From: Telluria aromaticivorans
GTDB taxonomy: Bacteria; Pseudomonadota; Gammaproteobacteria; Burkholderiales; Burkholderiaceae_D
DNA length: 64,000 nt
Direction: 5' to 3'
NCBI RefSeq assembly: GCF_013003915.1
Contig: NZ_JABAIV010000002.1
Coordinates: 248,001-312,000 of the forward strand
Part shown: positions 28,708 to 37,269 of the stretch, in pieces
How the letters are laid out: the number at the start of each line of letters is the position of its first letter
Position numbering within the stretch: the first letter of the stretch is position 1
The notes under the pieces: generated by a model
Told to the model about the DNA's origin: nothing
Databases searched by the model: none
What the model saw: the letters and a program-made list of their open reading frames with translations, nothing else
Translations under genes and position numbers: made by a program

Positions 28708-30630
28708 ATGAGCATCTTTGACAACTACGCAGCCCGCTACGAGCGCACCCGGGAAGAGGAATATTCGATGTCGGAGTTCCTCCAGTTGTGCAAACAAGAC
28801 CCCCTGACCTACGCCACTGCCCCGGAACGCATGCTGGCCGCCATCGGCGAGCCGACCCTGGTCGACACCCGCCTCGACCCGCGTTTGTCACGCATATTTG
28901 CGAACAAGGTCATCAAGATCTATCCGGCCTTCCGCGAGTTCTACGGCATGGAAGAAGTAATCGAGCAGGTGGTCTCCTACTTCCGCCATGCGGCGCAAGG
29001 CCTGGAAGAGCGCAAGCAGATCCTGTACCTGCTGGGGCCGGTCGGTGGCGGCAAATCGTCGATCGCCGAAAAGCTCAAGAGCCTGATGGAGCACGTGCCC
29101 TTCTATGCGATCAAGGGTTCGCCCGTCAACGAGTCGCCGCTCGGCCTGTTCAACGAAGTCGAAGACGGCACCATCCTCGAAGAAGACTATGGCATCCCGC
29201 GCCGCTACCTGCGCGCGATCCCGAGCCCGTGGGCGGTCAAGCGCCTGCACGAGTTCGGTGGCGACATCAACAAGTTCCGCGTCGTGCGGCGCTATCCGTC
29301 GATCCTGAAGCAGGTCGCAATCTCCAAGACCGAGCCGGGCGACGAGAACAACCAGGATATTTCCTCGCTGGTCGGCAAGGTCGACATCCGCAAGCTCGAG
29401 GACTATGCCCAGGACGATCCGGACGCCTACAGCTATTCCGGCGGCCTGTGCCTGTCCAACCAGGGCCTGATGGAATTCGTCGAGATGTTCAAGGCGCCGA
29501 TCAAGGTGCTGCACCCATTGCTCACGGCCACGCAGGAGGGCAACTACAAGGGCACCGAAGGCTTCGGCGCGATTCCATTCGAGGGCATCGTGCTGGCGCA
29601 CTCGAACGAGTCCGAGTGGAAGACCTTCCGCAACAACCGCAACAACGAGGCTTTCCTCGACCGCATCTATATCGTCAAGGTGCCTTACTGCCTGCGCGTG
29701 TCGGACGAGATCAAGATCTACGACAAGCTGATGCACAACTCCTCGCTCGACAAGGCGCCCTGCGCCCCGGGCACGCTGCGCATGATGGCGCAGTTCGCGA
29801 TCCTGTCGCGCCTGAAGGACCCGGAAAATTCCAGCGTCTATTCCAAGATGCTGGTCTACGACGGCGAGAACCTGAAGGACACCGACCCCAAGGCCAAGTC
29901 GCTGCACGAATACGTCGACTATGCCGGGGTGGACGAAGGCATGAACGGGCTGTCGACGCGCTTCGCCTTCAAGATCCTGTCCAAGGTCTTCAACTTCGAC
30001 AATACCGAAGTGGCGGCGAATCCGGTGCACCTGCTCTACGTACTCGAACAGCAGATCGAGCGCGAGCAGTTCCCGCCGGAGACCGAGCAGCGCTACCTGT
30101 CGTATATCAAGGAGCACCTCGCGCAGCGCTATGTCGATTTCATCGGCAAGGAAATCCAGACCGCCTACCTGGAAAGCTATTCGGAATACGGCCAGAACAT
30201 TTTTGATCGCTACGTGACCTTTGCCGACTTCTGGATCCAGGACCAGGAATTCCGCGATCCGGACACCGGGGAGAGCTTCGACCGCGAATCGCTGAATGCC
30301 GAACTCGAGAAGATCGAGAAACCGGCCGGCATCTCGAACCCGAAGGATTTCCGCAACGAGATCGTCAACTTCAGCCTGCGTGCGCGGGCCACGAATGCCG
30401 GCAAGAACCCGGCATGGACCAGCTACGAAAAATTCCGCAGCGTGATCGAGAAGAAGATGTTCTCGAATACCGAGGAACTGCTGCCGGTGATTTCCTTCAA
30501 CGCCAAGGCGAGCGCCGAAGATGCCAACAAGCATGCCGACTTCGTGGCCCGCATGGTCGAGAAAGGCTATACGCCGAAACAGGTGCGCCTGCTCTGCGAA
30601 TGGTACTTGCGTGTAAGGAAATCCTCCTGA
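28708..30630 (+). CDS. prkA: PrkA family serine protein kinase / AAA ATPase
   Basis: PrkA (YeaG) is a cytoplasmic stress-linked protein with an AAA-type ATPase core and a C-terminal PrkA kinase domain. The 640-residue length is typical. The N-terminus MSIFDNYAARYERTREEEYS is highly characteristic, Walker A is LLGPVGGGKSSI near residue 109, and the segment GSPVNESPLGLF follows. It heads a three-gene set with yeaH and spoVR, the order seen in many proteobacteria, where it responds to nitrogen limitation and stationary phase. The 238-bp gap to yeaH contains a structured repeat, so yeaH may have separate control. Confidence 0.95.
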   Translation: MSIFDNYAARYERTREEEYSMSEFLQLCKQDPLTYATAPERMLAAIGEPTLVDTRLDPRLSRIFANKVIKIYPAFREFYGMEEVIEQVVSYFRHAAQGLEERKQILYLLGPVGGGKSSIAEKLKSLMEHVPFYAIKGSPVNESPLGLFNEVEDGTILEEDYGIPRRYLRAIPSPWAVKRLHEFGGDINKFRVVRRYPSILKQVAISKTEPGDENNQDISSLVGKVDIRKLEDYAQDDPDAYSYSGGLCLSNQGLMEFVEMFKAPIKVLHPLLTATQEGNYKGTEGFGAIPFEGIVLAHSNESEWKTFRNNRNNEAFLDRIYIVKVPYCLRVSDEIKIYDKLMHNSSLDKAPCAPGTLRMMAQFAILSRLKDPENSSVYSKMLVYDGENLKDTDPKAKSLHEYVDYAGVDEGMNGLSTRFAFKILSKVFNFDNTEVAANPVHLLYVLEQQIEREQFPPETEQRYLSYIKEHLAQRYVDFIGKEIQTAYLESYSEYGQNIFDRYVTFADFWIQDQEFRDPDTGESFDRESLNAELEKIEKPAGISNPKDFRNEIVNFSLRARATNAGKNPAWTSYEKFRSVIEKKMFSNTEELLPVISFNAKASAEDANKHADFVARMVEKGYTPKQVRLLCEWYLRVRKSS

Positions 30631-30733
30631 CAGGGCGCAGCGCACGCCGCAAAAATGGCGTGCGCCGCACACGCGATTGCGCTGCGTATTAAGATAGACG
30701 TATCGAGATTTCGCAGCCCGCCCGCATAGCATC

Positions 30734-30851
30734 GGCGGCTCGAAGAACCGTCGCGAGCGGCAGCAGTTGCGGTCGAGAAGCGCAACCGTACAAGCGTACG
30801 GTGAGCATCGCAGACCGCAACTGCAACGCGCAGCAGGTTCTTCGAGCCGCC
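30734..30851 (+). repeat. Structured three-stem element, copy A (yeaH leader)
   Basis: Three nested perfect stems are visible. The outer is GGCGGCTCGAAGAACC (30734-30749) with its complement at 30836-30851 (16 bp). The middle is GCAGTTGCGGTC (30763-30774) with 30813-30824 (12 bp). The apical stem is ACCGTAC/GTACGGT (30785-30802) with the loop AAGC. Internal loops include GAGAAGCGCA and GAGCATCGCA. The element ends 6 nt before the yeaH Shine-Dalgarno. A related copy lies at 45113-45228. Confidence 0.75.
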
Positions 30852-30868
30852 ACCACAGGAGGCCAGTT

Positions 30869-32140
30869 TTGACTTATCTCATCGACCGTCGCTTGCAGGG
30901 CAAGAACAAGTCCGCGGTCAACCGCGAACGCTTCCTGCGCCGCTACAAGGCGCAAATCAAGGATGCGGTCGGCCGCGCGATCAAGGGCCGCTCCATCACC
31001 GACATCGAGAACGGTGAAAAGGTCACGATTCCCGTCAAGGACGTGAGCGAACCCCATTTTGGCCATGCCCATGGCGGCGTCTGGGAAACGGTCAACCCCG
31101 GCAATACCGAATACCAGAAAGGCGACCAGTTCAATCGCCCCCGCAGCGGTGGCGGCGGCGCCGGGCGCGGACGCGCCGGCAACAGCGACCAGACCAACGA
31201 CGACGATTTCATCTTCGAGCTGTCGCGCGAAGAATTCATGAACTATTTCTTCGAAGATCTTGAGCTGCCGAACATGGTCAAGACCCAGCTGGCCCAGACC
31301 ATCGAGTTCAAGAGCCAGCGCGCCGGCTACAACGTGTCCGGCACCCCATCGAACATCCACGTGCTGCGCTCGTTGCGCGGCGCACTCGGCCGCCGCATCG
31401 CTGTCGGCGGCCCGGCCCGGCGCCAGCTCAAGGAGGCCGAAGAAGAATTGCAATTGCTGCTCGATGCCGGGGCCCCCGTCGACGACGAGATGGTGGTGGA
31501 ACTGAAAGAGCGCATCCACCACCTGCACATCCGCCTGAATGCCATTCCTTTCATCGACCCCTTCGACCTGCGCTATTCGAACCGGATCAAGGTGCCCAAG
31601 CCGAGCACCCAGGCGGTGATGTTCTGCATCATGGACGTCTCCGGCTCGATGGACGAGACCCGCAAGGACACCGCCAAGCGCTTCTTCATCCTGCTCTACC
31701 TCTTCCTCAAGCGCGTCTACGAGAAGATCGAAGTGGTCTTCATCCGCCACCATACGGCGGCGGCCGAGGTCGACGAAAACGAATTCTTCCATTCGCGCGA
31801 ATCCGGAGGCACGGTGGTGTCCTCGGCCCTGCACCTGCTGCAGAAGGTCATCGCCGAGCGCTACGGCAGCTCGGACTGGAACGCCTACGTGGCCCAGGCT
31901 TCGGACGGCGACAACTGGGACAACGATTCGGTGCTGTGCAAGCAGATCCTGAACAACGCCATCATGCCGCGGGTCCAGTACTACACCTATGTCGAGATCA
32001 CCGACGGCCCGCCGCAGAACCTGTGGGAGCAATATTGCGAGGTGGCCGACCACCACAAGAATTTCGCCATGCAGAAGATCGTCACGCCGGCCGACATCTA
32101 CCCGGTCTTCCGCGAGCTGTTCAAGAAGCAGCCGAAGTAA
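30869..32140 (+). CDS. yeaH: YeaH/YhbH family protein, DUF444 (VWA-like)
   Basis: The partner of PrkA in the YeaG/YeaH stress module. I choose the TTG at 30869: CAGGAGG lies 6 nt upstream, and the product then begins MTYLIDRRLQGKNKSAVNRE, the family N-terminus (E. coli YeaH starts with a similar IDRRLNGKNKS). An in-frame ORF to 30767 only reads through the structured repeat. The 423-residue protein has a basic N-terminus, a Gly-rich linker (SGGGGAGRGRAGN), and a von Willebrand A-like domain with the MIDAS sequence MDVSGSMDE near residue 255. It is followed after 32 bp by spoVR. Confidence 0.92.
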   Translation: MTYLIDRRLQGKNKSAVNRERFLRRYKAQIKDAVGRAIKGRSITDIENGEKVTIPVKDVSEPHFGHAHGGVWETVNPGNTEYQKGDQFNRPRSGGGGAGRGRAGNSDQTNDDDFIFELSREEFMNYFFEDLELPNMVKTQLAQTIEFKSQRAGYNVSGTPSNIHVLRSLRGALGRRIAVGGPARRQLKEAEEELQLLLDAGAPVDDEMVVELKERIHHLHIRLNAIPFIDPFDLRYSNRIKVPKPSTQAVMFCIMDVSGSMDETRKDTAKRFFILLYLFLKRVYEKIEVVFIRHHTAAAEVDENEFFHSRESGGTVVSSALHLLQKVIAERYGSSDWNAYVAQASDGDNWDNDSVLCKQILNNAIMPRVQYYTYVEITDGPPQNLWEQYCEVADHHKNFAMQKIVTPADIYPVFRELFKKQPK

Positions 32141-32172
32141 CAGCGAAGCAAAAGACGATACGGAGGCACCCC

Positions 32173-33696
32173 ATGCCACGAGACCCGAACAACCCGCGCG
32201 CCCTGCCCGAACAGTCGGAATGGACTTTCGACCTGATCGAGCAGGCGCACGACGAAATCAAGCGGGTAGCCAAGCGCTACAACCTGGACACCTATCCAAA
32301 CCAGCTCGAGATCATCACCGCCGAGCAGATGATGGACGCCTACACTTCGGTCGGCATGCCGGTGTCCTATAACCACTGGTCCTTCGGCAAGCATTTCCTG
32401 TCAACCGAGAAGAGCTACAAGCGCGGGCAGATGGGCCTGGCCTACGAAATCGTCATCAATTCGAATCCCTGCATCGCCTACCTGATGGAAGAGAACAGCC
32501 TGACGATGCAGGCGTTGGTGATCGCCCATGCTGCTTACGGGCACAATTCCTTCTTCAAGGGCAACTACCTGTTCCGCACCTGGACCGATGCCGACGCGAT
32601 CGTCGACTATATGGTGTTTGCCAAAAACTATATCGCCGAGTGCGAGCAGCGCTATGGCATCGACGCGGTCGAAGACCTGCTCGATTCATGCCATGCGCTG
32701 CAGAATTACGGGGTCGACCGCTACAAGCGCCCGGCTAAGCTCTCGGTGGCGCAAGAGAAAGCGCGCCTGAAAGAGCGCGAGGAATACGCCCAGACGCAGG
32801 TCAATTCCATCTGGCGCACCCTGCCGCTGCGCGAGGAACAGGTGCTTAACGCGGCGCCGGTGCGTTTCCCGCCCGAGCCGGAAGAAAACCTGCTCTACTT
32901 CATCGAGAAATACGCGCCCCTGCTGGAACCCTGGCAGCGCGAGCTGGTCCGCATCACGCGCAAGATCTCGCAGTATTTCTATCCGCAGCGCCAGACCCAG
33001 GTGATGAACGAAGGCTGGGCCACCTTCTGGCACTACACGATCCTGCAAGACCTGTACAAGGAAGGCATCGTCGGCGACGGCTTCATGCTGGAATTCCTGC
33101 AAAGCCATACGAACGTCGTCTACCAGCCGCCGGCCACCAGCCCCTACTACAGCGGCATCAACCCATACGCGCTCGGTTTTGCGATGATGACCGACATTCG
33201 GCGCATTTGCGAAGAGCCCACCGACGAAGACCGGGCCTGGTTTCCCGACATTGCGGGCAGCGACTGGCTCAAGACCCTGGATTTTGCGATGCGCAACTTC
33301 AAGGACGAGAGCTTTATCGCCCAATACCTGTCGCCCAAGTTGATCCGCGACTTCCACTTCTTCGCCGTACTCGACGACGACCGCAGCGACAAGCTGACAA
33401 TTTCGGCGATCCACGACGAACAGGGTTATCGCTACGTGCGCCACAAGCTTGCTGAGCAGTACAACATCGGCAGCCGCGAACCGAATATCCAGGTCTGGCA
33501 GGTCAATACCCGGGACGACCGCGCCCTGACCCTGCGCCACACCCAGTTCAACCGGCGTCCGCTGAACCAGCAGGCGCAGGAAGTGCTGAAGCACGTGGCC
33601 CGCCTGTGGGGTTTCGACGTGCGCCTGGAAACCGTGGACCCGAGCGGACACGTGGTGAGTTTCCTTGAGTGCCGGCGCGAGAAGCGCGGCCGCTGA
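32173..33696 (+). CDS. spoVR: SpoVR family protein (YcgB-like)
   Basis: A 507-residue soluble protein of the SpoVR/YcgB family. It is named for a Bacillus sporulation defect but is widespread in non-spore-formers, where it travels with prkA and yeaH. The start at 32173 follows GGAGG, and the upstream in-frame stretch overlaps yeaH. Conserved segments include SYNHWSFGKHFLSTE, NPCIAYLMEENSLTMQALVIAHA, GHNSFFKGNYLFRTW, and NEGWATFWHYTILQDLYKEG with its His/Glu-rich pattern. The molecular function is unknown, and the metal-ligand look of the His residues is only suggestive. Confidence 0.93.
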   Translation: MPRDPNNPRALPEQSEWTFDLIEQAHDEIKRVAKRYNLDTYPNQLEIITAEQMMDAYTSVGMPVSYNHWSFGKHFLSTEKSYKRGQMGLAYEIVINSNPCIAYLMEENSLTMQALVIAHAAYGHNSFFKGNYLFRTWTDADAIVDYMVFAKNYIAECEQRYGIDAVEDLLDSCHALQNYGVDRYKRPAKLSVAQEKARLKEREEYAQTQVNSIWRTLPLREEQVLNAAPVRFPPEPEENLLYFIEKYAPLLEPWQRELVRITRKISQYFYPQRQTQVMNEGWATFWHYTILQDLYKEGIVGDGFMLEFLQSHTNVVYQPPATSPYYSGINPYALGFAMMTDIRRICEEPTDEDRAWFPDIAGSDWLKTLDFAMRNFKDESFIAQYLSPKLIRDFHFFAVLDDDRSDKLTISAIHDEQGYRYVRHKLAEQYNIGSREPNIQVWQVNTRDDRALTLRHTQFNRRPLNQQAQEVLKHVARLWGFDVRLETVDPSGHVVSFLECRREKRGR

Positions 33697-34570
33697 CGGC
33701 TCAACCCCTTCCCCCTCGCCCACCCACGCCTGCGGGCCTGCGGATGGGCGATTCCGCCCCCCCCGCTCCATCGATGCCTCGCGCAAGGCGGGACGCGCCC
33801 TTGCCTGACCCCGGGACTCGGATTACCATGCATGCGGCATAAAGGTGCACTTGCGTGTTAGAAACCGTACTTACCGGTCAAGGTGCGTATCCAATTGCCG
33901 GTAGATACCGTTGCCCATTACACTTTTTTCCTCGGCATCCCCGGCTGGGTTGCCATCCCATCCCCACCCCGGCCTCCAGCTCCCCGCAAGTTTTTTTGCG
34001 CGTCAGTGCGCTAACACACTGTTCAAACCGCTCGGACTCATGTAGTTTTGCTATGCAGACGTCGCGATGGTGGAGCCAAATGCTTATTATTCGCACAACT
34101 GAAGCATATCAAGACGCGTTTCACCCATCACTTTCATTTATGGGTTATACGAGAAAGCGTGCGGTTTTTGGCAGGTCAACAGTACGCACGGGTTTCATAA
34201 AACTGGCTATAGTTTGCAGAAAGATCACAAATTGATCATATGAAATTTGCCAGATGCCGCTTTGGGCATGAAAAATTTGGTAAAACCGGCATTCCTGCCT
34301 GACGATCCACACCTGGAGGACAACCGCGACAAACAATTACAAATCATCCTTGCTTTCTGGACCACAAACACTCTGGCGCCAGGCACATATAGATGAGCTT
34401 GTTTGCCTGTTTTTACAGGCAGATAGGACTCTTTTGGGGATGCAAAAATGTATGCCCAAAAAAGAATTCGTAGGTATAATTCTTTGATGTCCCGCAAGCG
34501 GCCCTAGATTTTTGTCGTGTTGAGTGGGTTTAGTGGCAACAAAAAAGAGTTGGTATTGGAGAAAGATGGC
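33697..34570. other. Long spacer between spoVR and tonB
   Basis: About 870 bp with no gene I can support. The first 150 bp are G+C-rich. From about 34030 to 34560 the base composition drops and becomes A+T-rich, unlike the neighbouring genes. A short hairpin (GCCTGT/ACAGGC, 34405-34420) and a TATAAT box (34475-34480) precede tonB. An open frame at 33855-34235 has neither a ribosome site nor recognisable protein features. Confidence 0.45.
34475..34480 (+). promoter_or_regulatory. Probable -10 box of the tonB operon
   Basis: A perfect TATAAT lies 90 bp before the tonB start. The matching -35 is weak (ATGCCC at 34452-34457 with a 17-bp spacer). No clear Fur box was seen. Confidence 0.4.
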
Positions 34571-35233
34571 ATGAATTTTACGCATGAGAAGAACCCGGGA
34601 AAGAATTTCACAGGTCTCGCCATTGTCATCCTGTTGCACGTACTGGTAGCTTGGGCTGTAGTCAATGGCCTGGGCACCCGGATCGTTAACAAGGTAACCG
34701 AGGCTGTGGAAACGAAACTGATCGAAGAGGTGAAGCCGCCGCCACCGCCGGACACGCCGCCACCGCCGCCACCGCCGGAAATGAAGGCTCCGCCGCCGCC
34801 ATTCATCCCGCCGGTCGAAGTGCAGGTGCAAACGCCTCCGCCGCCGCAGAATGCGATCACGACGGCAACTAACACGCCGCCGCCGACCACCTCGCTGGCA
34901 CCGCCCGCACCACCAGCTCCGCCGGCACCACCGGCAGCAGGGCCACGTGGTCCGAGCCGTACCGAAGCAGTGGCCGACTTCAACACTTGCGCACGCCCGG
35001 AATACCCGCGTTCGTCGCAGCGTAACGAAGAGACCGGTACCACGACCCTGCAGTTCCTGATTGGTGCTGATGGTCGCGTGATGGATTCCAAACTGCAGAA
35101 GTCGAGTGGCTTCCGCGACCTGGACCGAGCCGCACAGTCGGCTCTGAGCAAATGCCGATTCAAGCCGGCCATGGTTGATGGCCAGCCGCAACAGGCGTGG
35201 ACAGCGGTGCAGTACGTCTGGACGCTGGAATAA
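34571..35233 (+). CDS. tonB: TonB energy transducer
   Basis: TonB spans the periplasm and passes proton-motive energy from ExbB/ExbD to outer-membrane receptors. The start at 34571 (MNFTHEKNPGKNFTGLAIVI) follows GGAG. The 220-residue protein has one N-terminal transmembrane helix (GLAIVILLHVLVAWAVVNGL), a Pro-rich spanning region (EEVKPPPPPDTPPPPPPPEM onward), a second Pro/Ala stretch, and a compact C-terminal domain with RPEYPRSSQRNEETGTTTLQ and FKPAMVDGQPQQAW. It starts an operon with exbB, two exbD genes and a TPR protein. Confidence 0.94.
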   Translation: MNFTHEKNPGKNFTGLAIVILLHVLVAWAVVNGLGTRIVNKVTEAVETKLIEEVKPPPPPDTPPPPPPPEMKAPPPPFIPPVEVQVQTPPPPQNAITTATNTPPPTTSLAPPAPPAPPAPPAAGPRGPSRTEAVADFNTCARPEYPRSSQRNEETGTTTLQFLIGADGRVMDSKLQKSSGFRDLDRAAQSALSKCRFKPAMVDGQPQQAWTAVQYVWTLE

Positions 35234-35317
35234 AACCGAGACAGAACACCGTCTCAACTCTTGATTTTCGTTGTTATAAGTTCAGCGAACTGTCTATTTT
35301 ATATATTTGGAGGAAGC

Positions 35318-36259
35318 ATGTTTAAGAATACCCGTTTGTCCGCTATGCTGGCGGCTGTCCTGTTCTCGGTAACGGCAGCATCGGCCCTGGTCTCCGCACC
35401 AGCCTTCGCTGACGCTCCTGCCGCAGGCGCCACCGCTCCGGCGGCTGACGCGGCTGCTCCGGCGGTCGACGCAGCTGCAGCACCAGCAGCCGACGCTGCC
35501 GATGCTGCTGCTGCTCCTGCTGGCGACGCAGCTGCTCCGGCTGCTGCCGGCAGCACCGAAGAAGTCCACAACCCATACGGCATCGGCGCCATGTGGGAAG
35601 AAGGCGACTTCGTCAACAAAGGCACCATCATCATCCTGGCCCTGATGTCGATCGGTTCGTGGTACATCATCATCACCAAGCTGATCGACCAGCAGAAGAT
35701 CATGCGCCAGTCGAAGGAAGCTTCGGCCAAGTTCTGGAAAGCTCCATCGATCGCTGCCGGTTCGGCATCGCTGAAAGAAGGCTCGCCATTCCGCTTCATC
35801 GCTGAAACCGGCACCAAGGCTACCCAGCACCACGACGGCGCCCTGCTCGAGCAGATCGACCTGTCGACCTGGGTCACCATGCAGATCCAGCGCGCAGTGG
35901 ACCGCGTCCAGTCGCGCCTGCAAGATGGCCTGTCGTTCCTGGCAACCGTCGGTTCGACCTCGCCGTTCATCGGCCTGTTCGGTACCGTCTGGGGCATCTA
36001 CAACGCGCTGACCGCCATCGGTATGTCGGGTAACGCGTCGATCGACAAAGTCGCAGGCCCAGTGGGTGAAGCACTGATCATGACCGCATTCGGTCTGTTC
36101 GTTGCAGTTCCTGCGGTCCTGGGTTACAACTGGCTGGTGCGTCGTAACAAGTCGGTCATGGAAGACGTCCGTTCGTTCTCGGCTGACGTGCACTCGGTCC
36201 TGATCTCGGGCGCCATGTCGACCTCGAACGCAGCGACCGGCGCCAAGAAGGCTGGTTAA
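35318..36259 (+). CDS. exbB: ExbB / MotA-TolQ-ExbB family proton channel with N-terminal extension
   Basis: The stator channel of the TonB motor in the inner membrane. The start at 35318 follows GGAGG. Residues 1-31 look like a cleavable signal peptide (cut after AFA), followed by about 45 residues of an Ala/Asp/Pro repeat (AAPAADAAAPAVDAAAAPAA). The usual three-helix ExbB core comes next: IIILALMSIGSWYIIITKLI, GLSFLATVGSTSPFIGLFGT and ALIMTAFGLFVAVPAVLGYN. The extension is absent from E. coli ExbB but occurs in some proteobacterial homologues. exbD starts 3 bp after the stop. Confidence 0.93.
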   Translation: MFKNTRLSAMLAAVLFSVTAASALVSAPAFADAPAAGATAPAADAAAPAVDAAAAPAADAADAAAAPAGDAAAPAAAGSTEEVHNPYGIGAMWEEGDFVNKGTIIILALMSIGSWYIIITKLIDQQKIMRQSKEASAKFWKAPSIAAGSASLKEGSPFRFIAETGTKATQHHDGALLEQIDLSTWVTMQIQRAVDRVQSRLQDGLSFLATVGSTSPFIGLFGTVWGIYNALTAIGMSGNASIDKVAGPVGEALIMTAFGLFVAVPAVLGYNWLVRRNKSVMEDVRSFSADVHSVLISGAMSTSNAATGAKKAG

Positions 36260-36262
36260 GTC

Positions 36263-36691
36263 ATGTCGATGAGTGTCGGCTCCGATTCCGGAGATGAAGA
36301 TGCCGTGATGTCAGAGATCAACACGACGCCGCTAGTCGACATCATGTTGGTTCTCCTGATCATCTTCCTGATCACCAGCCCGGTGGTTCTGAACCTGCAG
36401 AAGGTCGCCCTTCCGTCGGAAGCGAACCAGGTCACCAAGACCAAGCCGGAGGACGTCAACATCACCATCAATAAAGATGGCGAGATGTACTACAACCAGA
36501 CGCGCATCGCGAATACGGACGAGCTGTTCAAGTTCCTCGCGGAGCAGTCGGTGAAGCAGCCGCAGCCGGCGGTGAAAGTTCGTGGCGACCAGCAAAGCCG
36601 CTATGAAGCCATCGGCCGGGTCATCTACACGGCTCAGCGTGCTGGGATTCAGAAGGTCGGTTTCGTGATCGAACCGCCTGACAAGGGCTAA
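36263..36691 (+). CDS. exbD: ExbD biopolymer transport protein (first copy)
   Basis: A 142-residue single-pass ExbD that forms the core of the ExbB pentamer and carries the proton-sensing Asp. That Asp lies in INTTPLVDIMLVLLIIFLIT at the start of the transmembrane helix; a periplasmic domain follows. It is translationally close to exbB (3-bp gap). The second exbD paralogue follows after 78 bp, which include a perfect 12-bp hairpin. The two differ in the transmembrane-flanking and periplasmic sequence, so they may have different partners. Confidence 0.93.
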   Translation: MSMSVGSDSGDEDAVMSEINTTPLVDIMLVLLIIFLITSPVVLNLQKVALPSEANQVTKTKPEDVNITINKDGEMYYNQTRIANTDELFKFLAEQSVKQPQPAVKVRGDQQSRYEAIGRVIYTAQRAGIQKVGFVIEPPDKG

Positions 36692-36700
36692 TACCCTGTC

Positions 36701-36737
36701 CGCGATATCAAGGCTCCACTGGAATCTTGATATCGCG
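36701..36737 (+). promoter_or_regulatory. Intercistronic hairpin between the exbD genes
   Basis: CGCGATATCAAG (36701-36712) pairs perfectly with CTTGATATCGCG (36726-36737) across a 13-nt loop. There is no T-run. It may protect or separate transcripts of the operon. Confidence 0.5.
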
Positions 36738-36769
36738 TCCGTTGCCCCAACATTTGAAAAGGAAACACC

Positions 36770-37201
36770 ATGAGCATGAACGTGGGTTCGGGCTCCGCAC
36801 AAGGAGCCGATCCGGAACCGATGATGGAAATGAACATGACGCCGCTGATTGACGTCCTGCTCGTTCTGATCATCATGATGATTATCACGATTCCGAAGCA
36901 AAACCACTCGGTCAACCTGAACATGCCGGTCGGTACCCCGCCGCCATCGAATGTGAAGCCAGTGGTAGTAACGATCGACGTGGACTTCGACGGCACCATC
37001 CTCTGGGACGGTGAAGTCATTCCAGATCGCCCAGCCCTTGAAGCGAAGATGAACAGCGTCGCTGCAATGCCTGACCAGCCGGAAGTGCACCTGCGTCCGA
37101 ACAAGCTGGTCGAGTACAAGGTGGTTGCCGGTGTCATGGCAACGGCCCAGCGTCTCGGCGTCACCAAGATCGGCATGGTCGGTAACGAGCAGTTCCAGTA
37201 A
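36770..37201 (+). CDS. exbD: ExbD biopolymer transport protein (second copy)
   Basis: A 143-residue ExbD paralogue. The proton-pathway Asp is in MNMTPLIDVLLVLIIMMIIT, followed by a periplasmic domain (PVVVTIDVDFDGTILWDGEV). It begins MSMNVGSGSAQGADPEPMME, and a good AAGGAAA site precedes the ATG. TonB systems with two ExbD proteins are known in Xanthomonas, where the second is needed only for some functions. A perfect 11-bp hairpin follows before the TPR gene. Confidence 0.92.
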   Translation: MSMNVGSGSAQGADPEPMMEMNMTPLIDVLLVLIIMMIITIPKQNHSVNLNMPVGTPPPSNVKPVVVTIDVDFDGTILWDGEVIPDRPALEAKMNSVAAMPDQPEVHLRPNKLVEYKVVAGVMATAQRLGVTKIGMVGNEQFQ

Positions 37202-37219
37202 TCGACACATGTATGACCA

Positions 37220-37244
37220 ACACGGCAGGGTTTCCCTGCCGTGT
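37220..37244 (+). terminator. Hairpin after the second exbD (attenuator-like)
   Basis: ACACGGCAGGG/CCCTGCCGTGT with the loop TTT is followed by CCATTTT. The T-run is short, so it may only reduce read-through into the TPR gene, which starts 25 bp later. Confidence 0.5.
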
Positions 37245-37269
37245 CCATTTTGAAGAAGGATGTTTTCCG

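Noticed and set aside
33855-34235. A 126-codon frame between spoVR and tonB
   Set aside because: No ribosome site, no recognisable sequence and composition unlike neighbouring genes.
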